IMG/VR virus record: IMGVR_UViG_3300009149_005829
Span: 1 to 31,128 of that record
Direction: 5' to 3' (one strand)
DNA: 31,128 nt
Origin: a virus
Shown here: positions 14,330 through 22,358 of the stretch, piece after piece
Numbering within the stretch: the stretch's first letter is position 1
How the letters are laid out: every line of letters begins with the position of its first letter
The notes under the pieces: generated by a model
The model's database searches: none
Told to the model about the DNA's origin: nothing
Seen by the model: the letters and a program-made list of their open reading frames with translations, nothing else
Program-made: the position numbers and the translations under genes

Positions 14330-15451
14330 ATGGGAATCAATCTCGAAGTAAAAGACCTGAATGAAGAACAACTGCTGGAAATCATTACGCGGGGAATGGT
14401 ACGCAGGGCGCATGAAGCAGCACGGACACGAAACAACAAGAGAGTGCCAGACGGTATGAAAGCAGATCGGGGTCCGCGTATCATCAACGGATTTCCGTGG
14501 TTGCCCTGTTCTCAGTTAAAGGTGGGGAGATTCACCTCAACTGACATTCAGGGTGCTTTCCATATTCTGCGGGCGGTTCTTTACAATGCCATCCTGAATA
14601 AGGTTCAGATACCTATTCCCGGTGGACAAATGCGCGTCAAGATGCAGAGAAGCATGCGTCCGGAACATAAAGACCTGGATGTCAAGTTCCCCAAGGTCAA
14701 ATTCTATCCAGAGGATCGCATCAAAAATGAGCTCATCACAGAGAACGATGTGGAGAAAGCCCTATCAAAAGCGCATGCTCATATTAATGTACTCAAAGCA
14801 AATCTCCGCAGAGAGGTTATCGAAGAACTGGCGAAAGAGGTTGCACAGTATGCTTTTGCTCCATCCGCCTTTGATCTGGAGGACGAGAAACAGGCTGAAG
14901 CAGAAAAGAAAGCTGCAAAGGCTGCTGCAAAAGCTGCTGAGAAAGATGCCGCTGAGAAAGCTGCTGCGGTCGAGAAGAAAAAAGATCCGCCTACTACTGA
15001 GAAAGCTAATCCAGAGAAAGAATCAACTGCAGAAGCTCCAGCAACACCAGCCGGTAAGAAAAAAACGAAAACTCCCCCCAAGCCAGAACCTACACCGGAG
15101 CCAGAGGGTGATGCCGAAGAAATTGGAACTTTCGGTGACGATATAGACGCAGAGGATGGAGATACAGCGGGTGCAGAAACTGCCCCTGCAGGAGATGATG
15201 ATTTTGACGACTTTGACCTGGATGGTGACGAGTCCGATGGCACAGATGCACTCTCGGACGATACAGAAACTGAAACAAATGACGAGGATGCTGATGAGGA
15301 TGCGGACGCAGATACTGCTGATAAAAACGGAACTGATGCAGACGCTGGAGATGGCGAGGACGATGAGTTTGATGGTGATGATAACGATGATTTTGGCGAT
15401 GACAATGACGATGAGGATGATTTCAGCGATTTTGACGATGAAGACCTGTAA
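14330..15451 (+). CDS. Replication-operon protein with long acidic low-complexity tail (373 aa)
   Basis: Residues 1-175 form a plausible globular domain with basic patches (ARTRNNKRV; QMRVKMQRSMRPEHKDLDVK). Residues 180-260 are an alanine/lysine-rich then proline-rich linker, and the last 110 residues are almost entirely Asp, Glu, Gly and Thr, ending DFDDEDL. The tail ends like that of the SSB at 9072 (DLDDEDL), which suggests that both tails dock on the same partner or that this is a second DNA-binding protein with an SSB-type tail. GGAGG lies nine bases before ATG 14330. It is followed by a strong terminator. No family was recognised for the N-terminal domain. Confidence 0.7.
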   Translation: MGINLEVKDLNEEQLLEIITRGMVRRAHEAARTRNNKRVPDGMKADRGPRIINGFPWLPCSQLKVGRFTSTDIQGAFHILRAVLYNAILNKVQIPIPGGQMRVKMQRSMRPEHKDLDVKFPKVKFYPEDRIKNELITENDVEKALSKAHAHINVLKANLRREVIEELAKEVAQYAFAPSAFDLEDEKQAEAEKKAAKAAAKAAEKDAAEKAAAVEKKKDPPTTEKANPEKESTAEAPATPAGKKKTKTPPKPEPTPEPEGDAEEIGTFGDDIDAEDGDTAGAETAPAGDDDFDDFDLDGDESDGTDALSDDTETETNDEDADEDADADTADKNGTDADAGDGEDDEFDGDDNDDFGDDNDDEDDFSDFDDEDL

Positions 15452-15461
15452 GTAATTAATG

Positions 15462-15488
15462 GGGGAGGACTTCGGTTCTCCCCTTTTT
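15462..15488 (+). terminator. Intrinsic terminator with UUCG tetraloop
   Basis: GGGGAGGAC (15462-15470), loop TTCG, GTTCTCCCC (15475-15483), including one G-U pair, then five T residues. The C(UUCG)G tetraloop is exceptionally stable. It lies between the acidic-tail gene and the primase gene without a visible promoter after it, so it probably reduces rather than stops downstream transcription. Confidence 0.85.
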
Positions 15489-15501
15489 CAACGGAGAAAC
15501 A

Positions 15502-16404
15502 ATGTTATTTTTTGGACAGCTACAGCGGTACGGCTTAAAGCCCAGACAGGACAGCTCTGGTAACTTCCTGATGAACTGCCCGCAGGGAAATTGCCCATCC
15601 ACAGCAAAGGGAAAGCAGAAACTCTGTGTCAAGGACACCGCCCCCACTGAAATAAAGTTCAAATGCTGGGTATGCGGATGGAAAGGTACAGCCCGCATTG
15701 GTGTTGACAGCAGTATCCAGAAAATCCTGAAATACAATAAGCAGTACCGACCCCCGGAGGGTGGCAGACTTATATCCCCCAGTGCCCGAAGAAAACGCGA
15801 CAATAATGAGGTTACACACTTCCACCCAGAGTTATTTAAGTACCTGGTGGACTCCCGACAGTTTTCTGAAAATGCGGTTACCTCACTGGTGAAAGATTTT
15901 GGAATTTATTACCAGGAAAAAAAGGTTTACTTCACATCATTTTTCGAAGATCAGGAAAAATATACTTTCTACAAGGATATTGAGAGTGGGCGATACATGA
16001 ATGCAATCGGCAGCAAGTTTATATTCAACTTCAATGCCCTGTTCAGCGACCTGCCCTACATTATTCTCGTAGAGGGAGTATTTGACTGCCTGAGACTGCA
16101 CACGCTGGGAATTCCAGCGATTGCACTTCTGGGCAAAGATTTTGGACGGAATTCTCTGCGTGCCTTCACACAGTATGCGGAGAAAAATAAACATGTGTGG
16201 ATAATGCTAGACTCCGACATACGACACAGAGAAGACCTGAAACTGCGACAGAAGCTGCGCATGAATCTTCCCACTACTCGTATCGGAGTATTACAAATAA
16301 AAGAGGGTGACCCGGATGAAGTTTTCAGAGATGGAACCGCTGCCAAGCACTTGCAAAGTTGTCTTGAGTCTGAAACAAATCAAGGACATACTGTCAAGGT
16401 TTGA
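15502..16404 (+). CDS. DnaG-like DNA primase
   Basis: A compact 300-aa primase. The N-terminal zinc ribbon has Cys26, Cys31, Cys55 and Cys58 (NCPQGNCP...FKCWVCGWKG). A TOPRIM fold follows, with ILVEGVFDCL (Glu191, Asp195) and WIMLDSDI (Asp237, Asp239), the metal site of DnaG and T7 gp4 primases. It should synthesise RNA primers for the lagging strand together with the DnaB-like helicase at 18424. It is shorter than bacterial DnaG and lacks the C-terminal helicase-interaction domain, as expected for phage primases. ATG 15502 has GGAG just after the terminator. Its end overlaps the next gene by 89 bases. Confidence 0.88.
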   Translation: MLFFGQLQRYGLKPRQDSSGNFLMNCPQGNCPSTAKGKQKLCVKDTAPTEIKFKCWVCGWKGTARIGVDSSIQKILKYNKQYRPPEGGRLISPSARRKRDNNEVTHFHPELFKYLVDSRQFSENAVTSLVKDFGIYYQEKKVYFTSFFEDQEKYTFYKDIESGRYMNAIGSKFIFNFNALFSDLPYIILVEGVFDCLRLHTLGIPAIALLGKDFGRNSLRAFTQYAEKNKHVWIMLDSDIRHREDLKLRQKLRMNLPTTRIGVLQIKEGDPDEVFRDGTAAKHLQSCLESETNQGHTVKV

Positions 16405-17023
16405 TGCGAAAGTCAGTTACAAAGACCTCGGTAGGGAAGTTTTCCGCAGTGTAGCGGGAGACAAAGACCATGTTGTCGAGGGCGAAGATGTACTGCTATT
16501 TTTCCTCAGCATATATGGGAATATATACAAACTGAATAACAACACAGGAAAGGCTATTCAGCAGCTTTTCGTGCAGCTTAAAGCCACCTATGAAACGGTA
16601 CCTGTCAGTACATTGGTAAGGCGGTATATCGAGTTTATCCGGTTCTATTACAACAATAGTCCACCAGATGTAAAAAAAATAATTTCGGTAGTGGTATTTC
16701 ATAATTTCATTGAGTATTATGATATTGTCATCGAGTATAAAGAGCAGGTAAAGATGCTCAAGACTGCCGACTTCACAAGCGGGGAGCAAAACAACTTTCT
16801 GCTGGCATTCTTTTCAAAAAAATCTGCCGAACTGGGTGACGGAATTGGGATTGTCAATCCACAGCATGAATGGTACGAGATCATGTGGGACTATGCCATG
16901 CAAACGCATAGTGATATCCGTATGTTCATTCGTTTTGGTTCCCTGGACGCATTAGCCAAATACAACGATGAGTACCAGATTTTAGCAACCTATCGAGCAA
17001 TTTTGCTCACACAGAGGCATTAG
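16316..17023 (+). CDS. Hypothetical protein between primase and helicases (235 aa)
   Basis: ATG 16316 follows GAGGG at about eight bases; a GTG at 16307 in the same frame is less well placed. The protein is helical and aromatic-rich (IEFIRFYYNNSPP and HNFIEYYDIVIEYKEQV), acidic to neutral, with no nucleotide-binding motif. Its position between primase and two helicases, and its size near 26 kDa, fit a helicase loader such as T4 gp59, but this rests on context only. It ends with TAG one base before the next ATG. Confidence 0.62.
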   Translation: MKFSEMEPLPSTCKVVLSLKQIKDILSRFDAKVSYKDLGREVFRSVAGDKDHVVEGEDVLLFFLSIYGNIYKLNNNTGKAIQQLFVQLKATYETVPVSTLVRRYIEFIRFYYNNSPPDVKKIISVVVFHNFIEYYDIVIEYKEQVKMLKTADFTSGEQNNFLLAFFSKKSAELGDGIGIVNPQHEWYEIMWDYAMQTHSDIRMFIRFGSLDALAKYNDEYQILATYRAILLTQRH

Positions 17024-17024
17024 T

Positions 17025-18422
17025 ATGCACTTGAAATACTACCCGCGTAAACCACACTCTGTTTTGACAGTACACAGCACTGCGGAACTTGAGGATTATC
17101 AGCGAGTAGCAGTGGCAATGACAGCATACAAACCGGAGAGCGATCTTTTCCAGATAAACAGACAACGCAGAATGCAGGGTAAACCACCGTGGGATGGTAA
17201 AATTGAGTTCATGCGGGATTCCATTTTTCCGAGCGGTCTGACTTTCCGTGTCCGAAAAATTCTGGATAAAATGGGTCTGAATTACGATTTCAGCGTGTTC
17301 TGCAAGGAAAGCGGAGATACTGTAGTTGATCCAGAGTTTTACAATACTCTCCGCCCACTCCAGAAGGATGTTGTAGACCGGCTGGAAGCACACAAACAGG
17401 AATACAAGTTCATCCGAAAGATTGTGAATATTCCAATCGGGAGCGGAAAGAGTTACCTGATCGAGCATTTTTCAGACCTGTTCCCAGGGACAACATCCAT
17501 CCTGGTAGTGGATGCTATATCGCTGTACGACCAGTATGTCGAAGCAGGATATATCAATGAGTCTAAGCAGACTGGAATACGCAGCGGCTGTGTGAATCTG
17601 ATGATGGTCAAATTCTATTACGACTATTACCGTGAAATTGTCAACAGCCTGACCGGAATAGACTTTCTTTTGCTGGATGAAGTGCACCTGAAAGAGATCC
17701 GGGAGACCCTGCAGAAGTCTATCGGATTTCTCAGGGCGGGCATGATTGGATTTACCGCCACACTCCCAACTCAGAAGCTCGACAAGCTGAACCTGTACGG
17801 TCTAATCTCCAGCTCCGTATACAGCAGGAACTACGGGGATGTTTACACCACTACTCCAACCGTGAGAATAGTTGTAAACACGACTCTCCCGGATGGATAC
17901 CGAAAATCGTATGCACAGCTTTTCGATATCCTTGGAAAAGACGAAAATAGAAATGACCTGCTCTATCGACTACTAAAAAAACACCGAAAAGACAGGGTGC
18001 TTGTGGTTTTCAATCGGGTGGAGAAACACCTTGAACCTGTATACGAGTATCTGAAATCGCGCGGGGTCACAGGTATGCGAATGGTACACGGTAGAATCCC
18101 CAGAAAGAAAAAAGCACTGTACAAAAAAGCATTTGAAGAGGGAAAAATTCGGTATCTGCTTGCATCCTCAGTATTCAAAAACGGTGTCAATGTAGACGAG
18201 GCGGATGTGCTGATATTTTTTGCAGACTACAAAGACAATACTCCGGTAACGCAATTTGTGGGGAGGATTATCCGGGGGAGTAATGAGCAGGCAGCATCCA
18301 AAACTATTTACGATTTCTATGACAAGTATTATCGGTATTTCCGACCGCACGCACTGGACAGGATAAAGATTTACAAAAGCCACGGGTGGAGTCTCGAAAA
18401 AATGACAGAGGGGTGTTTCTAG
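17025..18422 (+). CDS. UvsW-like SF2 DNA helicase
   Basis: A 465-aa superfamily 2 helicase. The Q-region is LRPLQKDVV (109-117), motif I is IPIGSGKS (136-143), motif II is LLLDEVH (Asp218-His221, a DEVH box), motif III is GFTATLP (242-248), and motif VI is QFVGRIIRG near residue 415. The 100-residue N-terminal extension matches the layout of T4 UvsW, which unwinds branched DNA and R-loops and moves replication forks backward. It probably helps recombination-dependent replication together with the RecA-like and RuvC-like proteins. AGAGG lies seven bases before ATG 17025. The stop TAG is one base from the next gene. Confidence 0.87.
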   Translation: MHLKYYPRKPHSVLTVHSTAELEDYQRVAVAMTAYKPESDLFQINRQRRMQGKPPWDGKIEFMRDSIFPSGLTFRVRKILDKMGLNYDFSVFCKESGDTVVDPEFYNTLRPLQKDVVDRLEAHKQEYKFIRKIVNIPIGSGKSYLIEHFSDLFPGTTSILVVDAISLYDQYVEAGYINESKQTGIRSGCVNLMMVKFYYDYYREIVNSLTGIDFLLLDEVHLKEIRETLQKSIGFLRAGMIGFTATLPTQKLDKLNLYGLISSSVYSRNYGDVYTTTPTVRIVVNTTLPDGYRKSYAQLFDILGKDENRNDLLYRLLKKHRKDRVLVVFNRVEKHLEPVYEYLKSRGVTGMRMVHGRIPRKKKALYKKAFEEGKIRYLLASSVFKNGVNVDEADVLIFFADYKDNTPVTQFVGRIIRGSNEQAASKTIYDFYDKYYRYFRPHALDRIKIYKSHGWSLEKMTEGCF

Positions 18423-18423
18423 G

Positions 18424-19836
18424 ATGGAAGAATATAAACTGTTTGCTCTTATTGCTCTCGCTCTCAAGCACAATATCGGTGTCGAAACCTATATGCCTAT
18501 ATTCCAGAAAATGACGGGGGAATTCAGCCTGCTCTCCTATGACTTTCTGAGTCTTACCCGACTCAAAGGCATCCTGAACCTGTCGGACTTCATAAAGCAC
18601 TTTGAGGATTACTACAAGGACATTTGCGAAGCTCAGGATTATTCCCTGGTGGAAACTGTTTATGAGATAAAAAAACAGTTTAAGATCCACAGAAAATTAT
18701 CCAAAAGTACCATACACAATACGATCAGACAGGAACTGGTGAATTTCCTCTACACGCAGATACCCAAAATAAATTACGATAATGAATCTACCATTGAGTC
18801 CAAAGAAGTCGGTATCAAGAAAATGGAAGAATACCTGGCTCTCATACAGGAACTGCAAAACGAGGAAGACTTCAATACCGTTTCGCGCCTGAATATTGCG
18901 GACGAAACAGCCGTATCAAGTTATGAAACACTTCAGGCAACAATAAACGCGGAGCAGCAATTTTCCATTCGTACCGGAATACCCACCCTTGACAAGTATC
19001 TGAAGGGTGGTCTGAAAAATGCACGCATCGGTCTGATCTTTGCTCTCCCGAAAAGATTCAAAACAACAATGGCTCTGAATCTGGCTATCCGGGCTTTTGC
19101 CGGGGGCTACAATGTCGTGTTTATTTCTCTGGAAATGAATCTGGAGGATGCTAAGGCAAAAATATCCCAGATAAAATCACTCCAGTCAATGTGGAGACTC
19201 CGGGAAAAGAAACAGTACAACAACTTTTTTGAAATTGTATATCGACCCCCACACTCTTTCAGCACAGACGATCTGCAACGATATCTCAATGAATTAGTCC
19301 GAGAGGGTAAACGACCCAACCTAATACTCATTGACTATGTAGACATTATGCGTAATCCCGATCTGGGGAGAGGTGCTGAAAAACGACACATGCTGAACAG
19401 CCTGTACTATAAGCTCCGTGGAATTGTGAACAAATACAACATTTCTCTATGGACTATTTCCCAGGCGAACCGACAGGCGACACAATCCACAAAAACAAAA
19501 ACTGAGCATATCGCGGAGGATTTTTCCAAGGTCGCGGGTGTGGATTATCTCATAAGTCTCTCTCAGCAGCGGCTGCAAAAGAAGCAGGGCTTTGTCACTA
19601 TGAGTTTTCTGGAAAGTCGCTGGACTGATTGGACAGACCTGGATGCCGATGACATTGTACTCTACAGGAAAAACGGCTCCCTGATATTCAAGGAACTCAC
19701 CCCTGAGTCAACTGACCTTGTACAATATACAGATAGCAATGCAGCTCCAGCGAAACTCACAAAGGCTGAAAAACAAGAACAAAACCGAGGACGCTTACAG
19801 AAACTGATAGATAAAAAGAGAGGTGAACCCGCATGA
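18424..19836 (+). CDS. DnaB-like replicative helicase with non-canonical Walker A
   Basis: A 470-aa RecA-fold replicative helicase. The N-terminal 180 residues are helical, like the DnaB N-domain and linker. The ATPase core begins at GIPTLDKYLKGGL (185-197), with VVFISLEMN (Glu237), Walker B LILIDYVDIM (Asp304) and the sensor-like WTISQANRQ. Motif H1 reads ALPKRFKTT (207-215): the lysine and threonine are present, but the glycine before the lysine is phenylalanine and the first glycine is alanine. The C-terminal 50 residues are polar and lysine-rich. It should form a hexamer at the fork and act with the primase. GAGGGG precedes ATG 18424. Confidence 0.85.
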   Translation: MEEYKLFALIALALKHNIGVETYMPIFQKMTGEFSLLSYDFLSLTRLKGILNLSDFIKHFEDYYKDICEAQDYSLVETVYEIKKQFKIHRKLSKSTIHNTIRQELVNFLYTQIPKINYDNESTIESKEVGIKKMEEYLALIQELQNEEDFNTVSRLNIADETAVSSYETLQATINAEQQFSIRTGIPTLDKYLKGGLKNARIGLIFALPKRFKTTMALNLAIRAFAGGYNVVFISLEMNLEDAKAKISQIKSLQSMWRLREKKQYNNFFEIVYRPPHSFSTDDLQRYLNELVREGKRPNLILIDYVDIMRNPDLGRGAEKRHMLNSLYYKLRGIVNKYNISLWTISQANRQATQSTKTKTEHIAEDFSKVAGVDYLISLSQQRLQKKQGFVTMSFLESRWTDWTDLDADDIVLYRKNGSLIFKELTPESTDLVQYTDSNAAPAKLTKAEKQEQNRGRLQKLIDKKRGEPA

Positions 19837-20768
19837 GATATCTAATTTTCGGAGATACGCACATCCCAGTTGCTCCCAGGTTCTTTGAACACAGACTGAC
19901 CGAACTCTGCGCCATTGTACAGCAATACAAATGCACAAAGGCGATCCAACTGGGTGACCTGTTTGACCTGTACCACATGACAAACGACCATATTGACCTA
20001 TTCATGCAGATGGTTGTCAGACTCCGAAAAGCAGGCATCGAACAGTTCCACATCATTCAGGGGAATCACGAGATACCAAAACACACCGGGATTGCACCCA
20101 TCTCACAGATTCTGGATAGGTTTGGAGAAGCCGGATTCTGCATCGAGAGTGTTTCCACACCCAGATACATTGACGATATCTTTTATGCAGTACCGTACTG
20201 CACAACTCTCCCGGAAATTCCACACGGGGCTATGATTGTTTCGCACCTCGACCCCCCACTGGTGAAACAGATCCAGGCACAATGTAATCCAGTCGGTCTA
20301 TTCAATGGGCATAACCACACCCCTCGGAAATACGGGGAAAATATTTATGATGTCGGCTCTCTCTTTCCCATCGAGTTCGATAAGAAGTATAAGGATAAAA
20401 ATTACTATGTGGTAGGGAAGGGTCACCGATTCAAGCTGCGTCCGTTCCCACAACAGATAGCGCAGCGCATCGTAGAAATAAATTCTGCGAAGGACTTGAG
20501 TGAACTGGAAAGGAATTCTGAATTTTCCCTGGTAAAAACAATCATTAAAACCAAGGAAATAGGTAGAAAACAAATAAAACGCATGCGGGACGAGGGGCAC
20601 ATTGCACAGATTGCCTTTGATTACAAGTATGAGCTCAGCATCGAGAACGAGCTTCAGGAGATCCAGGAACTGTTTTCGGAAAATGCAGAACTGCTCCGCT
20701 CCATTGACTTCAAACTGTATGCGCAGATATCCGATACACTGAATACATTAGTACAGAAGGGGGAATAA
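19833..20768 (+). CDS. SbcD/Mre11-type nuclease (T4 gp47-like)
   Basis: A 311-aa calcineurin-like phosphoesterase with all motifs intact: FGDTHI (Asp8, His10), QLGDLFDLY (Asp42), IQGNHE (Asn78, His79), SHLD and GHNHTP. The C-terminal 100 residues are helical and would contact the SbcC-like partner. With that partner it forms a DNA-end-processing complex, 3'-5' nuclease and endonuclease, which makes single strands for recombination. ATG 19833 overlaps the helicase stop (ATGA), and the stop overlaps the SbcC-like ATG by one base, which is the classical gp47/gp46 arrangement. Compare the degenerate copy at 3300. Confidence 0.9.
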   Translation: MRYLIFGDTHIPVAPRFFEHRLTELCAIVQQYKCTKAIQLGDLFDLYHMTNDHIDLFMQMVVRLRKAGIEQFHIIQGNHEIPKHTGIAPISQILDRFGEAGFCIESVSTPRYIDDIFYAVPYCTTLPEIPHGAMIVSHLDPPLVKQIQAQCNPVGLFNGHNHTPRKYGENIYDVGSLFPIEFDKKYKDKNYYVVGKGHRFKLRPFPQQIAQRIVEINSAKDLSELERNSEFSLVKTIIKTKEIGRKQIKRMRDEGHIAQIAFDYKYELSIENELQEIQELFSENAELLRSIDFKLYAQISDTLNTLVQKGE

Positions 20769-22348
20769 TGCACTTACTGGAAATATCATTCACAAACATC
20801 AAAGCTGTACGGAAATTCTCCCATAATTTTGAGCTGGGAACGACTCTCATCACTGGAGAAAATGATCGGGGGAAAACTACCATCTTTGTGGCTGTCAGAG
20901 CTGCTATTACAGGTGAACTTAAAAAGCATCTGGTAAATAACCAGGCATCCTCCGGGAAAATCTTTCTGAAATGGGAATACATGGGCGATATCTATGCTGT
21001 TGAAAAAGAATTTTTTACCCAGGCGAACAAATCCGCAACTGCGAAACTGTGGATAAACGATATGAAAAAGCCGCAGTCCACTTCCTGCAAGTATGTCAAA
21101 GACACTTTGAGGAAGCAGTTCTATTTTTTCCACTCCCTCGGTTTTCTCTGGGCTGCAAAGATCGGACGCATCCTTATGGAACACAATATCAAGAAGGATG
21201 CTTTCATTGTAGACTTTTTTGAGTTGCAGCCTATATATGACTACATCAAAAGCATGAACAAGCATATCAACAATACCAAAAAGTCAATTCCAGACTGGGT
21301 GTATGACTTCAATGCTGTCGAGGCGAAGCAGCACTACACACATTATAAGGCGAAAGCCCAGACCATGACAGAGGAAATCACAGAGTGGCGAACCAAGCTC
21401 AAAAAACTCCAGAAAAAACTGGGGCAAAGCATCCTGCTGGAAGGTCGCACCATTGCCACAGAGGAAGAACACCAGGCAAAACAGTCCGAGATAGCAAAAT
21501 TCAGAAACGCACACACAAAAGGCACTACAATGCGCGATATGAAACAGAATGTGCTGCGTATTGTGTCCGGGTCTGAACTGGGCGGTGCCTGCCCGATCTG
21601 CTATTCAGAGATTACGGACTCCGCACAACTTCGAGATAAAATTGCGGCAGAAATTGACACACTGGACGCAAAATGCTCTAAGCGGTTGAGGAAACTGCGG
21701 GAACTACAGGAAGCCAGTAAAAAATTGATAGTCATAAATGAAACTGTGCAAACAGATCCAGAAGAAATCGAAAAATTGCGTGTGAAAGAGCAAAAAATAG
21801 AGGATAAAGTGGAAAAATTGGACGAAAAACGCGGAAAATATGCTGTTAGGGTCGAACAACTGGGGGATAATCTCCGGGAGTACAGGCGGTACGAGGAAAA
21901 GCTGAAAACTGCGGACATAGATAACATTGCAGCCATTGCAGCTCGACTGACTGGCATGATGGACAACCTCGCACGGAAATTAAAAACCGAACTCGTAGAC
22001 AGGATGAATGAGTTCATGTATGTGGTTTATGACGGAGAACGCACCATACAAATTGAGGATGGAGTCATATACTTAATCGATCCACACGGGGAAAAAATCC
22101 TACTGGATGAACTGAGCAGTTCCGGCTCCGGTTTGGAAATAGTCACCTTCATCTTTACCCTTTCCCTTAGCATTTTATGCGGAAATAAGGTAATATTACT
22201 GGATGAAATATTCAATACTGTGGGAGTAAACCTGTTTCCAAAGGTAAATAAGCTCCTGGCATACGCTACCGAGCATTATCTGACCCAGGTTTTGATTATC
22301 TCACACAAGACGGACTTTATCTCAACCCACTCCGTACAACTGCAATGA
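20768..22348 (+). CDS. SbcC/Rad50-type ATPase (T4 gp46-like)
   Basis: A 526-aa SMC-like ABC ATPase. Walker A is GENDRGKTT (30-38), followed by head-domain strands. A first coiled coil runs about 185-250, the zinc hook is CPIC (Cys275-Cys278), and a second coiled coil covers about 290-410. The C-terminal head has a signature-like SSSGSGLEIV (450-459) in place of the usual LSGGE and a Walker B with catalytic glutamate, KVILLDEIF (Glu480), then a final ISHKTD switch. The short arms are typical of phage gp46. It drives the nuclease encoded just upstream. The start overlaps the nuclease stop by one base. Confidence 0.9.
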   Translation: MHLLEISFTNIKAVRKFSHNFELGTTLITGENDRGKTTIFVAVRAAITGELKKHLVNNQASSGKIFLKWEYMGDIYAVEKEFFTQANKSATAKLWINDMKKPQSTSCKYVKDTLRKQFYFFHSLGFLWAAKIGRILMEHNIKKDAFIVDFFELQPIYDYIKSMNKHINNTKKSIPDWVYDFNAVEAKQHYTHYKAKAQTMTEEITEWRTKLKKLQKKLGQSILLEGRTIATEEEHQAKQSEIAKFRNAHTKGTTMRDMKQNVLRIVSGSELGGACPICYSEITDSAQLRDKIAAEIDTLDAKCSKRLRKLRELQEASKKLIVINETVQTDPEEIEKLRVKEQKIEDKVEKLDEKRGKYAVRVEQLGDNLREYRRYEEKLKTADIDNIAAIAARLTGMMDNLARKLKTELVDRMNEFMYVVYDGERTIQIEDGVIYLIDPHGEKILLDELSSSGSGLEIVTFIFTLSLSILCGNKVILLDEIFNTVGVNLFPKVNKLLAYATEHYLTQVLIISHKTDFISTHSVQLQ

Positions 22349-22358
22349 GGGGAAGCTA

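Noticed and set aside
14779-15405. A 208-codon minus-strand frame rich in Ser, Ala and Pro
   Set aside because: It is the antisense shadow of the acidic GAT/GAC-rich tail of the gene at 14330; its low complexity follows from that.
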